DNA of 64,000 nucleotides from Clusia tigrina (GCA_920105625.2 OV050033.1:129517821-129581820), one strand, 5' to 3'. Counted from the stretch's first letter, positions 1 to 13,060 are shown. Notes: generated from the letters alone by a model not told the origin. Made by a program: numbers and translations.

Positions 1-294
1 AAATACTTATGGGATAATAGTGTAAAGTAAGCTTTCATGGAAGCTCTAAACTAGGCTATACGCTTGATATGGGGATTCTCTTAGGACCTATCTCCCACTC
101 TGATGCATTGGCCAGTAAGTCTGCTGACTCTAGCAGGCAACTAGGAAGACACTATTGACTCAACCATGAATTTATGGTGTTAACTGATTCTCTCTGGGAC
201 CTACGCATACTTTTAACCCAACCATAACAACAAATTCTGTCGTTGGCACATAAGTCAGGGTTGAAATCAATATAAAAGATGATGCTAGCCAATA
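1..294. other. Unassigned edge sequence
   Basis: No frame or motif could be read with confidence. Since a plus-strand reverse transcriptase relic begins immediately downstream, part of this stretch may be decayed retrotransposon sequence, but I cannot show it. Confidence 0.3.
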
Positions 295-460
295 TTGCTG
301 TATGGTATTCTGTTATGGTGGACTATTAGTAAGAAAAGCTACTTCTATAAACCTGTGGATAGAGTCCAAAAACTTGCAGAACTGGGTGTGACGGCGGGCT
401 TCAGGACTACACCAACGGCAGTCCACAACGCTATACTTAATCTGGTCCCTATTGTTTTGT
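295..460 (+). pseudogene. Relic of non-LTR reverse transcriptase, thumb region
   Basis: The plus-strand frame reads LYGILLWWTISKKSY, then DRVQKLAELGVTAGFRTTP and TAVHNAILNLVPI. This is the region after the RT palm in RNase H-bearing non-LTR elements, where the usual pattern is a tyrosine-glycine-x-x-WW block, then D-R-V-Q and a T-T-P-T motif before an I-L-x-L-x-P helix. The same block is seen in the minus-strand element nearby (LYGAVFWW, LLDRVRRTA). No active-site motif is present; only some 55 residues are recognisable, so this is a fragment. It lies in the opposite orientation to the larger element that follows, so it belongs to a different insertion. Confidence 0.6.
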
Positions 461-710
461 CTGCGATTCTATTCCAAGGGCAGACTAACTTTATTTCAAT
501 ACTCCATTTTGAATAAGCATTCCCATATAATTTGTCCTCCTTTCCATATCTATATTCAGAATAGACCTCATTGCGGAGAGTTTAGCAGCAAAATCTGCGA
601 GAAGGTTGTTAGGTAGGTAGGTAGGAGTGGCAGCCTTCCACGCAAAAGCACACTTAAGCACATATAATAGCTCATTGTGATACCACACTAAGACGACGCG
701 ACTCCCCCGT

Positions 711-3700
711 CTAGAGTTTTGGGAACCACAGTGATTCCGAAATGAGCCTGGCTATGTCCTTAATCTTGCTGGAAGATAGTTCGGTTAAGGTAGTGAAGAA
801 TGGTGAGCTTAAGAATTTTAATCTTCGCCTGGCCAGAGCTGGGCACTGACACACGAGATGAAGTACTGCTTCTTCCTCCTCCTCAGAGCCACAGCTGCGA
901 CAGAAGTCGTTATGGGGCAGTGCTAGTCTTTCAGCATGTTTACCAATCAGGCAGTGTCCCGTGAGCACATTTATTGTAGTGCTGATGGAGTTCCTGCTAA
1001 TATTAAGTAGCTAACTAGAACGCCTTGTGTCAATAGTGCTCCAGGTTTGTCTGGCAACACTACAAGTATGTTCATTTACTCAGGCTTTTTAAGCTGCCTC
1101 AAGGTTATGTTTTATGGCCCATTTGACCGTGGCTAGTGGGACACCTACAATGAAAGAGGGAGAGATGTCAGGGACCAGCGTAGCTATTTTGGCCAATTCA
1201 TCGGCCTCGCAGTCGCTATGTCCAGGCACCCAGCATATGTGAACTTGTGAATTGCCTGAGACGACGTTTAGGGAGGAGCGGCAGCCAAGTACGGGCTTGT
1301 AGTGAATACACCAGCTAGGGACTTGATTGGCGCCTGACTGTCCGTGAATATGCGAATGTTCACATCGAATACTTCGTTGTGAATAAGTCACTTGGACGCT
1401 TGGAATATTGCCATTACTTCCACCTGAAAGACGCTGCAATGGTCAGGGAGACTCAATGCCAAGTTTGCTGGAGAAAATGCCGCTGCCGACCTTATTCCCC
1501 AGTTTGGAGCCATCCGTGTAGATGTCAGTGACCACTAATTTATTGGACCATCTCTCTCTATTAGGTATGTGGGTGTTGAACCCGTGCTTTAGCTTAGGTT
1601 TAGAGCATGTATAGTCAACGTCCGTCGGTACGGGCGTGTCCTGTATTAGAATATTAGCGTGGCCCAGGTTCAACCTAGTCCAGCGAGATATAGCATTGAG
1701 TCTGGTAGCCGAGCATTTTGCTTGTTGCCTGACCAGAAGCTTAGTGGGCAACCAATGTAGGATTGCAAATAGAGCTTTTGTAGAGGTGGTACGCAGTGCC
1801 CCTGTTATCAGAATCGCTGCTGTTCTTCTGACCCTATCAAGGAGTTTCAGGTTCACCGCCTTGTCAGTTGCGGGCCACCAGAAGACAGCGCCATAGAGAA
1901 AATACGGCTCAACCACCGCCGCATAGAGCCAAGACATGTTTCGAGGCTGGACGCCCCATCCTGTTCCTAGGGATCTCTTGCAACAGTAGAGAGCACACGC
2001 GGTTTTCCGTACCCTCTCCGCAAAATTTGCTTTCCAGTAGAGCTTAGGGTCCAGGACCAGACCTAGATACTTGACGCTATTGCTTAGGCGAAGTCCCATT
2101 GAGTTTGGGTAGGACAAAACTTGGTATTTTATGCTTCCTGGTCAAAAGCATAGCCTCAGTTTTGGAAGGGTTGACGTCTAGACCAACTTCATGACACCAT
2201 TGGAACAGAATGCTAAGAGAGTAGCTTAGCTTTTCTGAAAGTGTTGAAAGATATTTGCCGGAAATAGAGATAACGATGTCATCCGCATCAGCTATAGTGT
2301 AGCCAGTCTGATCTAATCTCATTAGAAGTGTGTTCACCGTCAGATTCCAGATGAGGGGTGAGAGCACACCGCCTTGTGGCGTCCTTTTAGCACGCACAAT
2401 TGCTATTGAGGAGCTGATGAGGCGTGTTTTCAGTAGCTGTCCGATGAACCTAACCAGACTGTGACCAAGGTTTAGGTTTTCCAGGGATTTAATTATGGCG
2501 GAGGGACATATATTGTCGAATGCCCCTTCTATATCAAGAAATACTGCAAGAGTATATTCTTTATTGGCAAGAGGTTTCTCTATTTGCTCAATGAGCATGT
2601 GCAGCGCTGTTTCCACAGACTTACCTTTAGTATAGGCATGTTGTGATTTGGATAGGCACGTGGAATTAATAGAGCTCCTGACTTGTATATCAAGGACCCT
2701 TTCCTGCGTTTTCAAAAGAGAGGAGGACAGACTAATTGGTCTATAGTCCTTAGGCTTGGTATGGATCGCCTTTCCCGCTTTAGGGATGAATACTACACGA
2801 GCTTCTCTCCAGCTTTTGGAAATGTTCGACCATCTGAGGCATGCATTATAGATATTCAGTAGCAAGTGTCGGTTTCAGAGTCAGTCCATTGACCGTCCGA
2901 TCTCTGAATACATTCAAGAGCCCGAGGAGTGGTATTGAGGATTCTCCGGAATCTGCTTGTCTCGGACGAGCTTTCTATGCTGTCGCAGAAGTCTCGCCAA
3001 GACGCTCTTTTGGATCTCCTCATAGTATACTTGAGTTCCCGCTATTAATCCTTGAAAGGGAGCCAGTCATTGGTAGTTTTGGGTCTGTTAACGAGCTTGC
3101 GGCATTCTTTTCATAGCACAGCAATTTCCGAATTCCACCAAGGGGGTTTGGGTTTGCCTCTAGGCTTCGGGGAGCAGGCTGATTTGGCAGCAGAGTTAAA
3201 CAGTGCTGTAATAGTTTCAGCCGCTCGATCTATATCGAGGTGATTGTTGATAGTGGGAGGAGTCGACTGCAGATTCGACATGGCCTGGAACTTTGTCCAG
3301 TCAGTTCGTTTTCTATTAGTATGCGTTTTACACTCTGCAGAATCTAAGGGATCCGAGATCCCAACCTTAAAGCATATATAACAGTGATCCGAGAAGGAGC
3401 ATTCCTGCGAAACGCGCCAACTCGTAAGAAGATGAGACGAGTAATCGTTGCCAAGAGTGAGATCGAGAACCTCCCTTCGATTGGAGGTAATAAAGGTTGG
3501 CTCGCTCCCCCTGTTAGCAATAACTAAGTCAAGGGCAAGAATAATATCAAAAAGTGACTCACGTCGCTCGTTGGTGTCCGTGCTGCCCCACACCTCGTGA
3601 TGGGCATTGGCATCAGCCCCGATGAAGAACGGGAGTCGCTATCTGTTTGCATCCGTGAGCAGCAGCTTTAAAATGTCAAGAGGCGGCGATTGCCCGTGGT

Positions 3701-4031
3701 CGTGCGCCATGCAGCTGCTGACGATCCATGTAGCCATGTTGTTAGTTGAAGTGACCATGGCTACATTGTCCTTGTCGCTGTGAAGAAGAAGAGCACTAAT
3801 GTTCTTCTTAACAAGAATACAGGCTCTGGGTTTACATCGATCCTGCACGAATACTGTGCGGTATCCGCTGATGCTGAATCCGCGAACCTGATCATTTACG
3901 ACCCACGGCTCCTGGACCAGTATGAGTTTCTCTCCTTTTTGAGTCAGGTGGAGGATCAGGCCTGCAGAGGCAGCTATTGAATGGTAAAGGTAATCTGTAA
4001 TACCCTCACCATTCACGGAGGTGGCCATCAC
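711..4031 (-). pseudogene. ORF2 of LOA/I-like element: APE endonuclease, RT, RNase H, zinc finger (broken)
   Basis: This polyprotein would nick target DNA and reverse transcribe the element RNA. Endonuclease motifs QEPW, then GADANAHHEVWGSTD and SDH, lie between 4031 and about 3300. RT follows with DYRPISL, TPQGGVLSPLIWN and the catalytic box at 2278-2289. RNase H has TDGS near 1515 and WVPGHSDCEADELA near 1200. The C-terminal finger has CRSC and a later H and C (711-968). Breaks: an in-frame TAG at 3639-3641 inside the endonuclease, a frame change between about 3111 and 2865, another near 2115, and several across RNase H (about 1440 to 1250). The YADD box reads DADD, so catalysis would be lost even without the frame breaks. 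The start is taken at the ATG ending at 4031, but an upstream start in another frame is possible. Confidence 0.8.
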
Positions 4032-4039
4032 CCGTTACG

Positions 4040-5194
4040 TTGGCGTCCTCCTCATCAGACAGAGGAGAATCCCCAACGTCGTCGGTATTCACTACCGGAC
4101 GTCCGCAGAACCGATTCTGAGGCCGAAGCGTAACTCTCCCCATCATCGAAGGTGAGATCGGGTTCGGCCTGTATGGGGGGCTTGTTTGCTCCCTGATTGT
4201 CGCTCCTATAGACCTTGAGTGAGATCGAACTAAAACCAAAGTTGATCTCTCCCTTGTTGGCATTAATAGGAGCGAGAGATTCCTCATTGAGAATAATGAG
4301 GATCTTGCGGGAGATGCCGCTGGGCTCGCTTATTTTAGCGACCTTCTAATCATCCGTGGGAGGTCGTAGTTGCTAAGACGAAGCAACTCCAGAATTTCAT
4401 CCGGCGAGGAGTGCTTTGCCGGAACCCAGGCCCTAGAACGCGGACGATTCGGGATCTGGTCTTTAGGAACAGCTGAAAGCTTAGCCCCCGGCCGGATTTC
4501 ACCAACCATTACGATGGCCAGCTTGTAGAGTTCAGCCGAGCGTTCATCTGAGCACGCGATGCGATTCACGTGCCCCTGGTACCAACCCGTATCCCGGCAT
4601 ATGGGCGAGGGGCCAGGATTGGCCCTCAGGATGTTTCTATAGACCCTGAAGAGAGCCTTTTCCACCATTTTCCAGTTTTCTGGGGAAATGCTACCGTCAC
4701 TGTTCCCAGTGTCAACGATGGGCGTTTGGTTTCCCGCACGACTGATCGGGAAGGCTGCTCAGCCGACCGATGTCGTTTCGGAGCAACCTCAGGGGGGACT
4801 GGGGACGAGCACCAACATTTTGGTGAGCCCATTCCAACGCCCCCTTGTCTCTGTCGGACAGTGCAGCAGGGTCTGCAGATTCCAACCTGTGCAGAATCCT
4901 GAAGGCTGACTTCTCTTTCGTTCTGTACGCCCGAGTAGACGCATTTACATGCGTGTGATCACCTGAAGGGAGGTCGGTGCTGGGGCCCGTGCTGGAGGAG
5001 GGTGGCTTAGTTGCCGGAGCTCTCCCTGTACCGAGGAGCGGACGGAGGGCCAACCTTAGCACCAGGCTTAGCTGCCCTGGTGCTGGGATGGCCCGAAGCA
5101 GGGTTTTTACGACCCTGGGAGGATGCGTTTTTGGCTGGGAACGGGGCTGGCCTTTTGGTCGTAACACCCGAAGGCATCCTTGGTCTGGCGACAA
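4040..5194 (-). pseudogene. ORF1 (gag-like) of LOA/I-like element, with DUF4780-type domain (broken)
   Basis: ORF1 proteins of such elements bind the element RNA. The N-terminal part (5194 to about 4800) is basic and Pro/Ser-rich and carries RILHRLESADPAALSDRDKG. The frame then moves: APKRHRSAEQPSRS is read in a second frame near 4785, and a third frame (4668-4330) gives GWYQGHVNRIACSDERSAEL, IRPGAKL, RPRSRAWVPA and EILELLRLSNYDLP. The last group matches what I know of the DUF4780 domain (Pfam) of insect non-LTR ORF1 proteins. The domain end (ISRKILIILNEESLAP, then NFGFSSISLKVYRSD) is in yet another frame after about 4335. There are thus at least three frame changes. No CCHC knuckle was seen. 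Confidence 0.65.
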
Positions 5195-5640
5195 AAGTCC
5201 AAGACGAAGTAATTGGTGAGCTGTTTTTTGCCTAACTAAGCTTGTAGTTTTTGGCTCCCCTTTTGGGTTGCCGCGGAGTTTGTGTTGGAAGTTTTAATAG
5301 TGTCCATGCAAAAAGGGTCCCCACTAAAAGCCGCTATCTCAGTACGAATGTGTCACCTTATTGGTCCCATGGTTATCTATCCAGATGCAGGGAGGCCATG
5401 CCAAGGTTGGCACAAGCCCTTATGGGTGCAAGTGCTCAGAGCCAGACCTGTGCTAATTGGGAGTCAGTCTCAACCAAATCTACACCGTCCACCAAATGAC
5501 GACTCGAACGTACTTTGAGGCCTGCCAAGGATTTAACGGGACGGAGACGGATGTGACCTTAAACTGGAGCCGTTCGCACTGGGTATCACCCGAGTGGTAT
5601 TTGGTCCAGAAGCCACACCCGTCAGCCCAGGAGCAATAAA
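5195..5640 (-). other. Probable 5' UTR of the minus-strand non-LTR element
   Basis: GC-richer than the surroundings, directly upstream of ORF1 on the minus strand, and without a convincing ORF on either strand. Short plus-strand frames here (for example 5251-5499) have no recognisable motif. Non-LTR elements carry an internal promoter at this position; I saw no specific promoter motif. Confidence 0.4.
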
Positions 5641-5779
5641 ATAAAAATATTATTGGAGGATAGTCCGTGGATGAATAGGGTCGTGCCGTCGGACATCAGA
5701 TGCTCTTCACACGGAGGTCGCACCGGATGCCGGGGGGGGGGTATATACCATTTAGCGTTATCCAGAGTGCACCTTGAGG

Positions 5780-6900
5780 AGGCGGTCTACATTACACTCT
5801 GGGAAGGTTGTTGATCATCAAACAATTCTCTAACCGATAGTTCGGTCATAGTTCTGTAGGTCGGAATCCCGCTGCAACATGAACTATGTGACTCCTATTC
5901 TCAGCTTTCGAAAACGGTTAAAGGTAACTATCGAGAAGGAAGCATGAATGCAAAACCTTCAACTTGTTCACGAACGGCTCGAAAATGGTGGTGGAGCAGG
6001 CGTATACTACCCTGAACTAGATATCAGACAGCTATTCAGGCTCCCTGATTTTTGCAGTGTCTTTCAGGCGGAAGTTTTTGCTCGCCTGCATACCAAACAC
6101 TACGAAGTCTAAAGTAAATGTCTACATAGATAGCCAGGATGCGAATAAAGCTATAACTTCATGCTGCGTATCATCCAGAAATGTTCTTCAATGCAAGTGA
6201 GCAATGGATGCACTAGCCACCAACCGGAGGCTGTGACATGGGTGGCAGGGCATAAGAATATATAAGGAAACGAGAATGCGGACGCTATTGACAAAAAATC
6301 GTTATCCAACTACCGAATGAGCAAGTAAGCAACGTACTAATGTCTCTACAAATGATTAACAGCCGGATTGAAGATGGCCTGATGAGTTAAGCAAAAGCGA
6401 GGTGGAGTATATAGCCTGCTTCGGAGCTTTCTCCACGTGAAAAATCGCAAGGCTCATGTGGAAATCGTTCTTTCCTCAGCAAACCAAATCTATACTTGCT
6501 TTCCCGAAAAAGGATTGCAGAATGATTGTAGGCATACTAACAGGTAAAAGGATGGGACTTACTTATAAGGATGATTGCAGGAAATGTGGGGAGCAAAGCA
6601 CAAGGGAAAGTTTTGATCATCTCCTGTGCCTATGCCCCAAACAACCTCAAAGACGCGAATGGCATACCTGGCAAACCCCTGGCTTGAGGACTGAGCATGG
6701 TTTCGCTCTTAAAATTTGCTAAGGACGTCTCTCTTTTTCAGGAAATATTACATGTTATCCTAAAATGTATATTCATCTGGTACCATAGCAAGTTTACGTG
6801 TGGCCTTCACGGTAGAATTCTCTGTTATGGCTTGGTTGGTCCAAAAATGTGTCGGTCCCAGCGAGAAACAAGGCAACACCATAAACTCCTGGTTGAGTCA
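5780..6900 (+). mobile_element. Relic of LOA/I-like non-LTR element: RNase H, C-terminal zinc finger, tail
   Basis: Read in the plus direction with several frame changes, the order is NYVTPILSF (pre-RNase H linker, about 5880), NLFTNGSK (5961-5984), GGAGVYYPELDIRQLFRLP and SVFQAEVF, VNVYIDSQDANKAI (about 6115-6156), WVAGHKN (about 6240) and NENADAI. After that comes a single open frame, 6456-6722, with DCRMIVGILTG and CRKCGEQSTRESFDHLLCLC, a C-x2-C...H-x4-C finger. The first RNase H catalytic Asp (TDGS) is Asn here (codon 5973-5975). The relic is opposite in orientation to the large element upstream. Only the 3' third of an element is present, as expected from 5' truncation during target-primed reverse transcription. 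Confidence 0.7.
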
Positions 6901-6917
6901 AGAGTGTCTTCCTAGTT

Positions 6918-7105
6918 GCCTGCTAGAGTCAGAAGAGTTCCTAGTCGATGTGATTTAGTTGCATGCTGGAGTCCGAAAGCTGTCTAGTCTATGTGGTTTA
7001 ATTGCGTGCTGGAGTCCGAAAGTTGTCTAGTCTATGTGGTTTAATTGCGTGCTGGAGTCCAAAAGCTGTCTAGTCTATGTGGTTTAATTGCGTGCTGGAT
7101 CCAGA
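6918..7105. repeat. 43-bp tandem repeat, about 4.4 copies
   Basis: Units begin at 6918, 6961, 7004 and 7047, with a partial fifth at 7090. Each starts with a gc-tgctgga-type block and ends with tatgtggtttaatt. Units 2-4 differ at only a few bases; unit 1 is more diverged. It follows directly on the 3' end of the non-LTR relic, so it could be an expanded 3' UTR motif. Confidence 0.9.
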
Positions 7106-7305
7106 AGAGAGAGCGAGAGATAAAGTCATGTGTTGGTCTGCTGCTACTTTTATAGGACAACTTAAATGTTGGAGAACTTCTTTCTGTGCTTTCCCGCTTC
7201 TGATGGGTCTAGCTGATACCTCTGCCTATTTCTATGCTCATATATGTTGTTGCTGTTCCGTTTTTGATCAGTATATGGGGTTGTTTAAACGCTTTGGGTC
7301 ACTCA

Positions 7306-8322
<1,017 letters not shown>

Positions 8323-9059
8323 AATGCACCAAAAGTCCCCAATTAATACTCAAAGGACGTCTCCTGTATGAAAAAGTGGAATATTATAATACTTAACGTC
8401 AATTTACTTTAAGTTTTCAGAGTTTGGATAAAAAACCTCTTCCTTTATTTATGGTTTCAGCCAATCCCGTGACAAAGTGAAAAATGATGAGAGGCGGCCT
8501 CATTGAGTAAGTGAAACCGCCACTGCATCCTTAGACCCTCAACCATCATTCAGCAAATGCATTTTTAAATTAATTGTTTATTAAAAGTTTAACACCTGAA
8601 GTTAACTTAATATAGGTAAATATTAAATAAAAATTTTAACACTTCTATTTGGTTAATTTTTCTATTGTTTTTTTGTTAAAGAAAAATTCCTCTAAACTGA
8701 CACCTCAAAATTCACACCTCCTCATTTTCACTCAAATATGAATGGAATGTAAAGTTTTGTTTTATCTTTACCATTCTGGTCGTGCTCGAAGTCATGGTAG
8801 TTGTTGTTGTAGTTCTAGTTGTTGCAGTTGTAAAAGTATCTCGCATGCACTTCACACTCATGGGACCGCATAAACGGCCTCATTAAGGACGGAAATAAGA
8901 AGCAGACGAAATCGAAAAGAATGAAGAAGCGACGCACACGTGAGTATGAGGAATGCAGTACTAAACCTAAATTCCACAATATAACAACAACAACAACACA
9001 ACAACAATGATAGCGGGGAACTGCAGTAAAATGAAAACAAAACATATTAAAAATAAACA

Positions 9060-9060
<1 letters not shown>
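8323..9060. other. AT-rich spacer without recognised gene
   Basis: No coding motif seen. A short GTTGTTGTAGTT-type tract occurs near 8800 and a CAACAACAAC tract at about 8985-9010; these triplet tracts are common in fly intergenic DNA. Confidence 0.5.
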
Positions 9061-10300
<1,240 letters not shown>

Positions 10301-10315
10301 CGAAAGAAATTATGT

Positions 10316-10800
10316 CTACATGCGTAGGTTTTATTCAACTTTTGTAAAGGACAAGTTTATCATTCAGTTTTGGCTTCGAGCTGTGCCCCTACAACCAGCA
10401 CATTGAGCTAAGTTTATTGCCCAGCTGCATGCGTTTAGTAAAGATGTCCCTTTGCTATGTCAAAAACCGATCAAGGTGTAGCCTAATTTGGCAACTTCTG
10501 CTTGAGGCAATGGGCGACCATTTTGAATTACAGGCGGCCTGGAACCTTCCCTTTTCAACGTTAAACTAACTTGTACCGATTTAGTAGCGTTGACTACCAT
10601 TCTCCATTTCTGAAACCAACCTTGCAGTTTGTCCTGAGGTTTTTCCAGTTGGTTGGCGCCAGTTAAGTTGGTTGATTGGTGTTTGTATCCATTAGAACGG
10701 TCTCATCAGCAAATGTGGCAATTTCAGTATACTCCGTCAAGGGTAGATCAAATGTAAAAATACACATGTAAAGCACAGGACCCACAAGATGCAGAATAAA
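10316..10800 (-). pseudogene. Relic of Jockey-clade reverse transcriptase
   Basis: On the minus strand, with frame changes, I read GPVLYMCIFTFDLPLTEYTE, then ATFADETVLM, then LQGWFQKWRMVVNATKSVQV, then RPPVIQNGRPLPQAEVAKLG and further on LGNKLSSMCWL and KLNDKLVLYKS. This is the order of the palm and thumb of Jockey-type RT (the family pattern is GSVLGP, FADDTA, W-x-x-KWRI-x-VN-x-x-KS, YLG and an LY-K-x-x-x-KP block). The catalytic FADD box reads FADE (plus-strand 10702-10713). Several stops interrupt it. It is a different clade from the RNase H-bearing relics around it. Confidence 0.65.
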
Positions 10801-11055
10801 ATAAACAGGACTTTTTTAAAATAGGTGTTTTTAGTAAGGCCATCTATGAGCAATTACATCCGTCATAAAGATGGATCCCTCACTGATGTACTGTCAAAAT
10901 TTCAGGACATTTGGACTACGTTTGGACTAATAGAAGCAGAGTTATTGGATCTGAATACGCTGCTCTGCGAAACACTCGACTTAATTGAGAAAATTGTGCT
11001 AGTTTCTGATTTAAGTTTCACTCTGAAGCGGCGTCCTTCAGGATATGATTTCAAA
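10801..11055. other. Unassigned sequence between two relics
   Basis: Open on both strands for 70-80 codons (10825-11073 plus, 10902-11129 minus), but neither translation shows a motif I recognise. It may be remaining sequence of one of the flanking mobile elements. Confidence 0.3.
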
Positions 11056-11600
11056 ACAACAAAATATGTTTGAGGCAGATCAATGCACATATTGCAATTG
11101 TTTCTTCCAATCTTCAAAACACTTTTCATAGCCCGAATTTGGTATCGTCTTCAGCTCCTTCTGCGAATTCTCCTTTATCGCCTCAATCGTCTCAAAATTA
11201 ACAAAACTGGAGTCGTGGGAATAGGAAAAAGTGACACCAGCCATGTCAGGTGAAAACAGAGCTTGCGGAACGGTATTATGGTGTTATTGGTCAAACAGTC
11301 GCGTTCCTCCACAATTCCGGCCTTTTGGGACGAATATTCTCCTTCAAACGCTCAGTATGCTCACATAGTTCTCCTTATTTACTATTTGGCCTGGCGGAAG
11401 CAATTCGGAGCGGACAACACCATGACACTCAAAGAACAAAGAACAGCCAACAAACGATTGATTTTGGATCGATTTTGTGGTGGTTTTTTGGGTTTTGGCT
11501 CGTCTCAGAAGCGCTATTCCGATGATTGTTGGTTGGTGTCGATGTCATATTCATAGGCCCATGTCGCGTCATATCGTCCTCGATAACATTTTGACCCAAG
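11056..11600 (-). pseudogene. Fossil mariner-type transposase, divergent from copies 1-3
   Basis: The minus strand reads, with several frame changes, TWAYEYDIDTNQQSSE, then PKPKKP, VNKENYVS-like sequence, KRPELWRN-like sequence, FSPDMAG, and ETIEAIKENSQKELKTIPNS followed by YEKCFEDWKK. The same blocks are in mariner copy 3 (SWVYGYDIETKAQSSQW, EPRPKKARQ, VNKEYYLEVMR, KRPELWKN, YSPDLAP, ATIEEIKEKSKQELLAIPK, FQKCFEDWKKRWHKC). Divergence is far greater than among copies 1-3, so this is an older insertion or another mariner lineage. No terminal repeats were found. The N-terminal half is missing: at about 11600 it meets non-LTR sequence. Confidence 0.65.
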
Positions 11601-12880
11601 GAAAGCCTTTCTTTAGCGCCATCAATGCGATGCCTGTGAGTAGGCCTGTCGTCATCCTAAGATTATTCTTAGAGAGATTGTTGTGTGATTCTAGTCTTTT
11701 TAGGTGGAATATTTCTAGCAGACTCTTTGAGACCGTCAGGCCTGGTATGTTAACATTGTGCTGGTACCTAAGGTGTACACCATCAATCCTAAGCTGGTTG
11801 AACAGCTTGCCCTTGCCTACACCATAGAAGGGTTCTGTGCCTATAAAGGGTGCAGCAGCCCCCTTCCTTGCAAGTTCGTCGGCAATCTCATTCCTTTCTA
11901 TGCCAGTATGTCCTGGAACCCATAGAATAGAAACCTTGGTGCGTAAGCCAAGAGTATTAAGTTATTTGCAATCTCATACCATTGTGAGCCGTTTGGCTGC
12001 GATAGTATGGCAATTTTCTTGCGCTTATATCCTTTCTCAATATTGAATTGTGCACATCTCTCCATCTCGTGGATTTCCGCCTGGAAGACGCTAGTATACT
12101 TGCCTGGTGGTTCATAGTGTTTGTGTTTTGGGCCAAATGCCCCGACGCCAGAGGCCTCGTATGTGAGAGACCCGTCGGTATACCAGGTGATCGTGGACTG
12201 ATCTAACATGTAGGTTTCATTGAGACCTCTCCATGAGTTTTTGTATCTCCGCTCTGTTTTAAACAGCTTAGTGAAACTATAGCGCGTGTTTGTGAGTCTT
12301 TCGATATACAGATATCTGGAATGGGCTTTGATAATGTTTCGACCATCTGACGGCCGATGAGACTTCCAGGACCATTTACGTTCTTCGTCTTCCTATACAA
12401 AGCCCTCTTCTCTTGTATTTCCACAATTATGTGCAGTGGTATAAGTTCCAATATGAAGTCCATGGCGGCGGTAGGACATGTTTTCACATAGTCCCAGTTA
12501 TATGGACGCCAGCAAGCCCTTGTACCTTAGCTAGCGTTAGGTTAGTTAATTAACTAGATTAGTTATCTTGCTTTCTTAGCCCATAGAACTGCTCCATAAA
12601 TGATGTACATCCACAGCAGTATCTTGGGATTGCATCCCCAAGTTGTCCCCACTATTGATCTGCATATCATGAGAGATCTTTTCGCTTTGCTGACTGTGTC
12701 ATTGATGTGAGACCTCCATGATAGTTCTCCATCTAGTATAACTAGAAACTTTATTTCCGATGGCACAGTGATCTCTACTCCATTTAGCTTAATAGGTTTA
12801 TGGTTCTTGAGTTTATATTTCCTCGTGAAAGGGACATCAGTAGTTTTACTCGGGATCTTGCTGATGCTGATCTCTAAGTT
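11600..12880 (-). pseudogene. Non-LTR relic: RT palm/thumb followed by RNase H
   Basis: The minus strand gives YKLKNHKPIKLNGVEITVP, then DGELSWRSHINDTVSKAK and GTTWGCNPKILLWMY and YGAVLWAKKA (end of RT palm and thumb). CPTAAMDFILELIPLHI follows. In the next frame (12209-11898) comes TWYTDGSLTYEASGVGAFGP, SVFQAEIHEMERCAQFNI and KKIAILS. A further frame gives ILWVPGHTGIERNEIADELA (about 11950-11890), the RNase H C-terminal signature, with its His and Asp kept. At least three frame changes occur. The TDGS Asp is present. Because the RNase H domain is better preserved than the RT, this insertion may be younger than the 5780-6900 relic. Confidence 0.72.
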
Positions 12881-13060
12881 AGAACCTTTTGTGTGCCAAA
12901 GATCGCAGTCTGTGATCAGGTGCAGTGAGGTTTCATCACTTTCTCCATAGCATCTACAGATGGCATCTGAAGATAGACCCACTAATTCATATGGTAGTTG
13001 AGTCTACAATGTCCGCTTAAAATGCCTGTGATGATTCTTAATTACTCCGAGGCATATTTA
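12880..13060 (-). pseudogene. C-terminal zinc-finger relic of a non-LTR element, out of normal order
   Basis: The sequence GILSGHCRLNYHMN (just upstream of the open frame), then GLSSDAICRCYGESDETSLHL and ITDC shows the C-x-C...H...C finger that ends these polyproteins. It is fused, in one open frame (12982-12563), to RT palm sequence that should come several hundred residues before it. Two partial elements of a related family, lying in the same direction, must therefore have been joined here. Confidence 0.65.

Larger units (their letters stand above)
608..5640 (-). mobile_element. Degenerate LOA/I-like non-LTR retrotransposon, near full length
   Basis: On the minus strand the order is 5' UTR, ORF1 (gag-like), ORF2 (endonuclease, reverse transcriptase, RNase H, C-terminal zinc finger) and 3' UTR. 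That order, with RNase H after RT and an APE endonuclease in front, fits the LOA/I group rather than Jockey or R1. The 3' end is set where a CCTACC-type repeat (plus-strand ggtaggtaggtagg at about 614-627) closes the 3' UTR. The 5' end at about 5640 is approximate. Both ORFs carry stops and frameshifts, so the copy cannot act by itself. I could not find target-site duplications. The clade name is inferred from domain order and short motifs, not from a tree. Confidence 0.75.
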
